A DNA stretch of 64,000 bases from Leptolyngbya ohadii IS1 (GTDB taxonomy: Bacteria; Cyanobacteriota; Cyanobacteriia; Elainellales; Elainellaceae), in assembly GCF_002215035.1 (NCBI RefSeq), contig NZ_NKFP01000001.1, positions 307,501 through 371,500 of the forward strand, given 5' to 3'. Of this stretch, positions 59,332-64,000 are shown one piece after another; within the stretch, counting starts at the first letter, position 1, and every line of letters begins with the position of its first letter. The notes beneath the pieces are model-generated. The model did no database searches, was not told where the DNA came from, and saw only the letters and a list, made by a program, of their open reading frames with translations. A program made the translations under genes and the position numbers.

Positions 59332-60030
59332 ATGTCAAATTCCCTGCCCAATCCGCTGTCCGATTCAGAAGCTGAGGAGGTTTTCTACAGCAGCCTCGTC
59401 ATCGAGCATATTGTGCCTAAGGGCAAGGGGTTTGTTTTCCGGCGATGGTATCAAACTCTGATTCAGTCCGCTCGAAGACAGCCCGGATTTGTGCGAGCCG
59501 ATCGCTGCCCGCCGCTGCCCTGCAAAAATGATGTGGAAAAATGGTACGCCATTATTCATTTTGATACGCCAGATCATCTGGCAATTTGGGTGGAATCGGA
59601 CGATCGCAAACAGTTATTTGAGCAGGGACAGCCTACCTTTCGCGCCTATCGATTTAAGTCTTTCACAACTGGGCTAGAGGGCTGGTTTTCGCAGCATACT
59701 GGCTCCGAACAGAGTAACCTGGGACCGCCGGTGTGGAAACAAATCCTCTCCGTTGTGCTGGGGCTGTATCCGGTCGTTATCCTCCAAGGGCAGATGTTCA
59801 ACGCTTTTGGCATAATGCAGTCCTGGTCTTTTGCCAGTGCAATGGTCGTTAATAACCTGATTACTTCCACGATTTTGAGCTTAGCCGTGATGCCAATGGT
59901 CTGCCGGCTCCTCGGCTTCTGGCTGCGTCCGTCCTATCGCCTTTCTTCAGGAAAGACAGATCTGCTGGGGCTGATGATTGTGGTTGTTGCCCTGGGCAGC
60001 ATGGTCGCCCTGTTTGATTATTTCTTCTGA
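59332..60030 (+). CDS. ABM-domain (antibiotic-biosynthesis monooxygenase-like) protein with membrane tail
   Basis: 232 aa from the ATG at 59332. Residues about 18-115 look like a dimeric alpha/beta barrel ABM domain ([40 protein letters not shown]). Two or three membrane helices follow (about 137-160, 166-190, 212-231). This ABM-plus-membrane layout is known from conserved hypothetical proteins. No catalytic residue can be named. Confidence 0.78.
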   Translation: MSNSLPNPLSDSEAEEVFYSSLVIEHIVPKGKGFVFRRWYQTLIQSARRQPGFVRADRCPPLPCKNDVEKWYAIIHFDTPDHLAIWVESDDRKQLFEQGQPTFRAYRFKSFTTGLEGWFSQHTGSEQSNLGPPVWKQILSVVLGLYPVVILQGQMFNAFGIMQSWSFASAMVVNNLITSTILSLAVMPMVCRLLGFWLRPSYRLSSGKTDLLGLMIVVVALGSMVALFDYFF

Positions 60031-60106
60031 ATTCCTTTTTTGAGGATTTCTTTTTGATTATTTCTTCTGATTATTTCTATTGTTGTCTTTGTCCTTAAGG
60101 TGCTGT

Positions 60107-60349
60107 ATGGATTCACTGCTGGATTTGCTCGATTCGCAAACTGTAGTGGCTATAGGGGCGATCGTGGTTTCGCTGCTGCTGCTGCGTTTGCTGCTTCAGG
60201 TCGTTCAGGTGGGATTTGGCTCGATTGTTTCAATCCTGATTGTTGGGCTGGTGCTGTACTTTGTGTTTGGAGTCAGTCCCAGACAGCTCTGGTATGAAAT
60301 CAGCCATTTGTCGCAGGATCTCGTGCGGTGGGCGCAGTCATTGACATAG
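60107..60349 (+). CDS. Small membrane protein
   Basis: 80 aa from the ATG at 60107 (AAGG upstream). Two hydrophobic stretches, VVAIGAIVVSLLLLRLLLQV (about 12-31) and IVSILIVGLVLYFVFGV (about 38-55), with a short amphipathic tail (LWYEISHLSQDLVRWAQSLT). It is on the same strand as the ABM gene, 76 bp downstream. Function unknown. Confidence 0.65.
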   Translation: MDSLLDLLDSQTVVAIGAIVVSLLLLRLLLQVVQVGFGSIVSILIVGLVLYFVFGVSPRQLWYEISHLSQDLVRWAQSLT

Positions 60350-60528
60350 GGACTGGAGGGCAAATTTCATACTAGAGGGGGAGGAAAATTTGCTGTGTCT
60401 GATGATACATTCTAATATGTAATTAAGTTTGGGCACAGAAAAAGATTCGGACATACCTCCCAGGCTGCTAACGGGAGAACGTATGGTGACAGGTTTAATG
60501 TGCCTCCCCTGTGACATTGAGGAGGTTC

Positions 60529-60810
60529 ATGATGAATTCCACACCGCACCGCACCGTAGACGAGAGTCGCTGGCATCTGTACAAGCAGCTAGAACTGCTT
60601 CCGGCGTCAGTTCCGAATCCTGCCAACAAAGATAATCCTTTTGCGATCGGTTTGAATGCACTGTGGCGACCGCTGCTCGGTTTATTGATGGACGAACTGG
60701 TTGAAGAACAGCAAGTTGAATACCTCGATCGCTGCTGGGCTTTAAACGAATGGGGTGAAGACCAAAATTCTGCAAGTTCTCTGCGTCGGCTCTGGGTTTT
60801 GATGGAATAG
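60529..60810 (+). CDS. Small conserved-looking hypothetical protein
   Basis: 93 aa, start 60529 or 60532, with GGAGG at 60521-60525. The soluble, mildly acidic sequence includes NPFAIGLNALWRPLLGLLMD and EEQQVEYLDRCWALNEWGED. It ends before a good terminator. No motif recognised. Confidence 0.65.
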   Translation: MMNSTPHRTVDESRWHLYKQLELLPASVPNPANKDNPFAIGLNALWRPLLGLLMDELVEEQQVEYLDRCWALNEWGEDQNSASSLRRLWVLME

Positions 60811-60848
60811 AGAGATTGCCCTGAAGGCACTAAGGTAAGAAAGTATAG

Positions 60849-60881
60849 AAGCCGCTGATTCCAGGGATCGGCGGCTGTTTT
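60849..60881 (+). terminator. Rho-independent terminator
   Basis: AGCCGCTGAT and ATCGGCGGCT form a near-perfect stem (60850-60876) around TCCAGGG, followed by GTTTT. It lies 39 bp after the hypothetical gene stop. Confidence 0.75.
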
Positions 60882-61159
60882 GCAATCGGGCACTTGTGCC
60901 AATGCAATTACCTGTAAGATACAGTTCGTTTCACCCTGACCCATTTCGTGAAATTCAGCATTCCGGGCTTGAGTAAACGTATTTAGAGACACAAACTAGC
61001 AGGATTGATTGATATAGGTTATACGGAATGATTTCTTCAGAATTGTTTGCTAAAGCAAATGAACCCTTGTTCTGAAGATTGAGATTGTTCTTAGAATGAT
61101 GAGCCTTGCCGGTCGGTGGTCAAGTCGTGATGTAGTTTATCCAACGTCAATAGGCATTT

Positions 61160-62602
61160 ATGACTGAATCTAACCAAAACCTGATTGTAGAGGAACGCTC
61201 AGATAGCGTACAGCTTCCTCAGAAAAGTGAACTGCTCTATGGCTTGACTGATCGTCCACCGACCGTAGAAGCAATCTTTGTAGCGTTTCAGCACGTTCTG
61301 GCAGCATTTGTTGGCATTATTACACCCGCCATTATTATTTGCTCCAGTCTAGGACTTGATCCGGCTAACACTAGCTACATCATCAGTATGTCGCTTTTTG
61401 CATCAGGGATATGCACTTTTATTCAATGTAAAAGGATTGGTCCGGTAGGGTCAGGGTTGCTGAGCTTGCAGGGGACAAGCTTTGCCTTTTTAGGACCGAT
61501 TATTGGTGTTGGCACCTTCGCTGTACAGGGAGGACGATCGCCCGAACAAGCGTTAGCGCTAATCTTTGGCGTTTGCTTCTTTGGATCTGCCATCGAAATC
61601 ATTCTCAGCCGCTTTCTGCATCTGATGAGCAAAATCATCACTCCGGTTGTCTCCGGAACGGTGGTCATGATCATTGGCTTGGGTTTAATTCGGACGGGCA
61701 TTGTTAGTCTGGCAGGCGGTGTTGCGGCGCAGCAAAATGGTACCTTCGGCAGTGTGCAAAATCTTTTGTTGGGTGGCGGTGTGCTGCTGCTCGTCGTGAT
61801 TTTGACGACCTCTAATAATCGGTTTTTGCGAATGGGTGCGATCGCAATCGGATTGGCAATTGGATACATCATTGCTGCATTCATGGGCATGGTGAATTTG
61901 AGCGTGTTGGGTCAACTGCCAATTATCAGATTACCGATTCCATTCCGCTACGGTTTGAGCTTTGACTTCGGCGCGTTCCTGCCGTTTATTTTGCTCTATG
62001 TGTTGACTGCAATCGAAACCGTGGGCGACCTGACCGCAACCTCGGCGGTTTCCGGCGAACCTGTATCGGGTTCACTTTATATGCGTCGGATTAAAGGAGG
62101 GGTTTTAGGAGATGGCATCAACTCAGCGATCGCTGCCCTGCTCAATACCTTTCCCAACACAACCTTCAGCCAGAACAACGGTGTGATTCAGATGACGGGT
62201 GTTGGTAGCCGCTATGTCGGCTTCTATGTTGCGGGCATTTTTGCAATCCTGGGACTGCTGCCGATCGTAGGCGGTATTTTTCAAGCAATTCCCCAGCCTG
62301 TTCTGGGAGGTGCAACCACGGTTATGTTTGGGTCGATCGCCGTTGCGGGGCTAAACATTGTGGCATCGGAGAAGCTCGATCGTCGCTCGATGATTATTGT
62401 GGCAGTCTCATTAGCAATGGGGTTGGGTGTACTTTATGCGCCGGAGATCTTCAGCGATAAACCTGCAATTGTCCAAAACCTGTTTGGTTCGAGCATCTCA
62501 ACGGGTGGTTTAACGGCAATTTTGCTGAGCTGGCTGCTGCCTCACAGCACAGCTGCTGAATCCCAAGGCGCTCCACTGGCTGATATGGACGCCACACCCT
62601 GA
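61160..62602 (+). CDS. NCS2-family nucleobase (xanthine/uracil) permease
   Basis: 480 aa, fourteen expected helices. Signature stretches are LQGTSFAFLGPIIGVGTFAV (about 107-126), ETVGDLTATSAVSGEPVSG (about 290-308; acidic residue for substrate) and NTTFSQNNGVIQMTGVGSRY (about 333-352; the QNxG/xxxTGxxSR motif). Proton-coupled uptake of purines or uracil is likely. The SQNNGVIQMTGVGSR form favours the xanthine/uric-acid branch over UraA, but this is not certain. The start is ATG 61160. It is preceded by a terminator and stands alone. Confidence 0.93.
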   Translation: MTESNQNLIVEERSDSVQLPQKSELLYGLTDRPPTVEAIFVAFQHVLAAFVGIITPAIIICSSLGLDPANTSYIISMSLFASGICTFIQCKRIGPVGSGLLSLQGTSFAFLGPIIGVGTFAVQGGRSPEQALALIFGVCFFGSAIEIILSRFLHLMSKIITPVVSGTVVMIIGLGLIRTGIVSLAGGVAAQQNGTFGSVQNLLLGGGVLLLVVILTTSNNRFLRMGAIAIGLAIGYIIAAFMGMVNLSVLGQLPIIRLPIPFRYGLSFDFGAFLPFILLYVLTAIETVGDLTATSAVSGEPVSGSLYMRRIKGGVLGDGINSAIAALLNTFPNTTFSQNNGVIQMTGVGSRYVGFYVAGIFAILGLLPIVGGIFQAIPQPVLGGATTVMFGSIAVAGLNIVASEKLDRRSMIIVAVSLAMGLGVLYAPEIFSDKPAIVQNLFGSSISTGGLTAILLSWLLPHSTAAESQGAPLADMDATP

Positions 62603-62750
62603 GCCAGTCCAGGTTAGGGCTAGTATTCGGGGAGCATCAGTAAGCCAACGGATCAGGTTTCTAAAACTCCCTTAAACAGCAACTAAGCTCCCCGTTCTGC
62701 CAACTGCTCCTGGATAACTAGAGGTGTTCCCAGAAAGCTGACAGTACACA

Positions 62751-62869
62751 TAAGTAGCTGGGCGCAATTAAACAACGGATGGATTTGGGGGTGGTGGGGG
62801 CTGTGCCCCCACCCTGGGGCGAAGCCCCAGACCCCCTCTATCTTCTAAATAATTACAACCACCTACTTA
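62751..62869. repeat. Second MITE-like element with ~20 bp inverted ends
   Basis: TAAGTAGCTGGGCGCAATTA at the left end matches the reverse complement of the right end at 16 of 20 positions. The ends are TA. The interior carries two nested G/C palindromes (GGGGGCTGTGCCCCC and TGGGGCGAAGCCCCA). It differs from the TACAGC family. Confidence 0.65.
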
Positions 62870-63329
62870 GCCTCTATTCAAACCTCGGTTTCCGATGCTT
62901 CCCCGGTGCGGCAAAGCAACCGTTCGGCAAAATAAATTAAATGATATTGTCCTGACGCCCGGAAGAACAATAGCCCTGAGGCGCTGCTCTTATTGAGGTA
63001 TAGATTAATAGCTTTTGTTTAAGAATTCGCCGTAATCCATACCATAATCCTCCTTTTTGCCCAATAATTGGTTTACTCGCGATCGTAAATATTGCTCGTA
63101 AATATTGCTCGTTATTGCGATTCTTTTGAAATGGGTAGCTCTTCGATCCCTTGCTGTACCCATTTGCTCTATTGCTTTGCTTTATTTCCTTGCTTTGGCG
63201 CGCATTGCCTCGGCAGATGTTTCCTGCCGCAATTTGTTCTATTTTTGCGGATTGCCAAATTATTTTTCAATCTGCCTGCTCGGCTGAACGCTCATTTTGA
63301 CGCTTAGCTTGGTATTTCCATAGCCGATC

Positions 63330-63400
63330 GCCTGCTGTCCCTGGTTGCCCGCTGTCCCTGAGCGCCTGCTACCACTAGATTGCCTGCTGTCCCTGATAAC
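63330..63400 (+). repeat. GCCTGCTGTCCCTG direct repeats
   Basis: Three imperfect copies of GCCTGCTGTCCCTG (one as GCCCGCTGTCCCTG) lie in the ~140 bp before the sheath gene, separated by short spacers. No known function. Confidence 0.7.
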
Positions 63401-63472
63401 ACAGGCTGTAATTGGCTTGCTTAAGCTTCGAGCGATGCTTTGAGTTCTGCAATCTCAATCAAGGAAGAATCT

Positions 63473-64000
63473 ATGCCTGTTATTCCGACTTATCCCGGTG
63501 TGTATGTTGAAGAACTGCCGAGTGGCGTGAGGACGATCGCAGGGGTTGCGACTTCGATCACGGCTTTTATTGGGTTTGCGCTAAAAGGCAGAACCAATGA
63601 CCCAACGCGAATTCAAAGCTTTGGTGATTTTGAACGCCAGTTTGGTGGACTGTCGCTAAACAGTACGATGAGCTATGCCGTCCAGCAGTTCTTTCTCAAT
63701 GGCGGATCGGACGCGCTGATCGTGCGGCTGTCGAATCCGGGCACCCGCGCCACGACTCAGTTAGGCAATTTAGTCCTGGAAGCCAAAGCACCGGGCGTCG
63801 AAGGCAACGCGATCACGGTTACGGTTGATACGAATGGCATCGATGCCGCCGATACCGAGTCGTTTAATCTCACGTTTAAGCGGGATACGGCGGCGGAAAC
63901 CTTTGCGAAAATCAAACCCAACGAAATTAATACCAAGCTGGCAGGGGCAAAGCTGGTTCGAGTCAAAAGCGGCTCCCTGGCTGCGCGTCCGGCTGCGGTT
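63473..64000 (+). CDS. Contractile tail sheath protein (injection system or phage-derived), 3' end outside window
   Basis: 176 codons to the window edge, no stop. It starts MPVIPTYPGVYVEELPSGVR, followed by AGVATSITAFIGFALKG and FGGLSLNSTMSYAVQQFFLN, the characteristic N-terminus of phage tail-sheath and extracellular contractile injection system sheath proteins (sheath handshake strand plus first domain). AGGAAG precedes the ATG. In cyanobacteria such genes usually open clusters of contractile injection systems, including thylakoid-anchored types, rather than complete prophages. What follows is not visible. Confidence 0.92.
   Translation, partial: MPVIPTYPGVYVEELPSGVRTIAGVATSITAFIGFALKGRTNDPTRIQSFGDFERQFGGLSLNSTMSYAVQQFFLNGGSDALIVRLSNPGTRATTQLGNLVLEAKAPGVEGNAITVTVDTNGIDAADTESFNLTFKRDTAAETFAKIKPNEINTKLAGAKLVRVKSGSLAARPAAV

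Larger units (their letters stand above)
62603..63472. other. Repeat-containing spacer before the sheath gene
   Basis: It holds a 119 bp inverted-repeat element (62751-62869), a 13 bp tandem CGTAAATATTGCT at 63084-63110 and three GCCTGCTGTCCCTG-type repeats between about 63330 and 63400. No protein gene is convincing. Confidence 0.6.

Noticed and set aside
63092-63307. 71-codon frame upstream of the sheath gene
   Set aside because: It is made of simple repeats and hydrophobic low complexity and lacks a ribosome site.

Overview
The window comes from a cyanobacterium. The HIP1 octamer GCGATCGC and its core CGATCG are scattered through genes on both strands. Several genes are cyanobacterial in character: SbtA/SbtB bicarbonate uptake, multi-PAS hybrid histidine kinases and a type I-D CRISPR-Cas locus. 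Moderate GC and the gene repertoire suggest a Leptolyngbya-like filamentous lineage, but that is a guess; no rRNA or tRNA gene is present to test it.

Layout. 1-9.3 kb: the 3' part of a very large multi-PAS hybrid kinase, an amidase / Asp-Glu-racemase-like gene pair, a PAS-Crp/Fnr fusion regulator and a GIY-YIG-like protein. 9.7-14.0 kb: a small XRE regulator overlapping a hybrid histidine kinase that is split into two reading frames, then an Fpg/Nei DNA glycosylase. 14.0-27.2 kb: a complete type I-D CRISPR-Cas locus. The array (6 intact and 2 decayed repeats) and the cas genes all read leftwards in the order cas3', mntA, hepT, cas10d, csc2, csc1, cas6, a small membrane ORF, cas4, cas1, cas2, leader, array. 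A divergent WYL-type regulator shares an operator-rich promoter region with cas3'. 27.2-31.1 kb: an LLM flavin monooxygenase and a secreted TPR-like protein. 31.6-35.0 kb: a bicarbonate uptake island (LysR regulator, a 26-codon SulP/BicA relic, sbtA, sbtB). 35.2-41.2 kb: EEP hydrolase, DHFR-like reductase, methyltransferase and a third large hybrid kinase. 41.3-49.3 kb: two divergent TetR-controlled units with clear operators (GST plus flavin/PLP-oxidase-like protein; glycosyltransferase), a UspA protein, an MFS transporter and a secreted beta-propeller protein. 50-56 kb: KatG, a pentapeptide-repeat protein, a Fur-family regulator and a CPA2 cation/proton antiporter. 56.4-56.9 kb: a decayed second copy of the LysR gene. 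57.2-62.6 kb: small secreted or membrane proteins, a DUF1275 protein and an NCS2 nucleobase permease. 63.5 kb to the end: the start of a contractile-injection/phage tail sheath gene.

Genes working together. The I-D locus carries an embedded HepT/MntA toxin-antitoxin pair, translationally coupled to each other and overlapping cas10d, so immunity and a potential dormancy module share transcripts. The LysR, SbtA and SbtB genes form an inducible, nucleotide-gated bicarbonate import unit. The LysR pseudogene facing the antiporter and the bicA relic beside sbtA suggest that the inorganic-carbon genes have been rearranged.

Mobile or repetitive structure. Four copies of a ~100 bp palindromic element with TA-CAGC...GCTG-TA ends (MITE-like) lie between genes, with one differently ended 119 bp element and one shorter possible relative. 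No transposase gene was seen, so they would have to be mobilised in trans.
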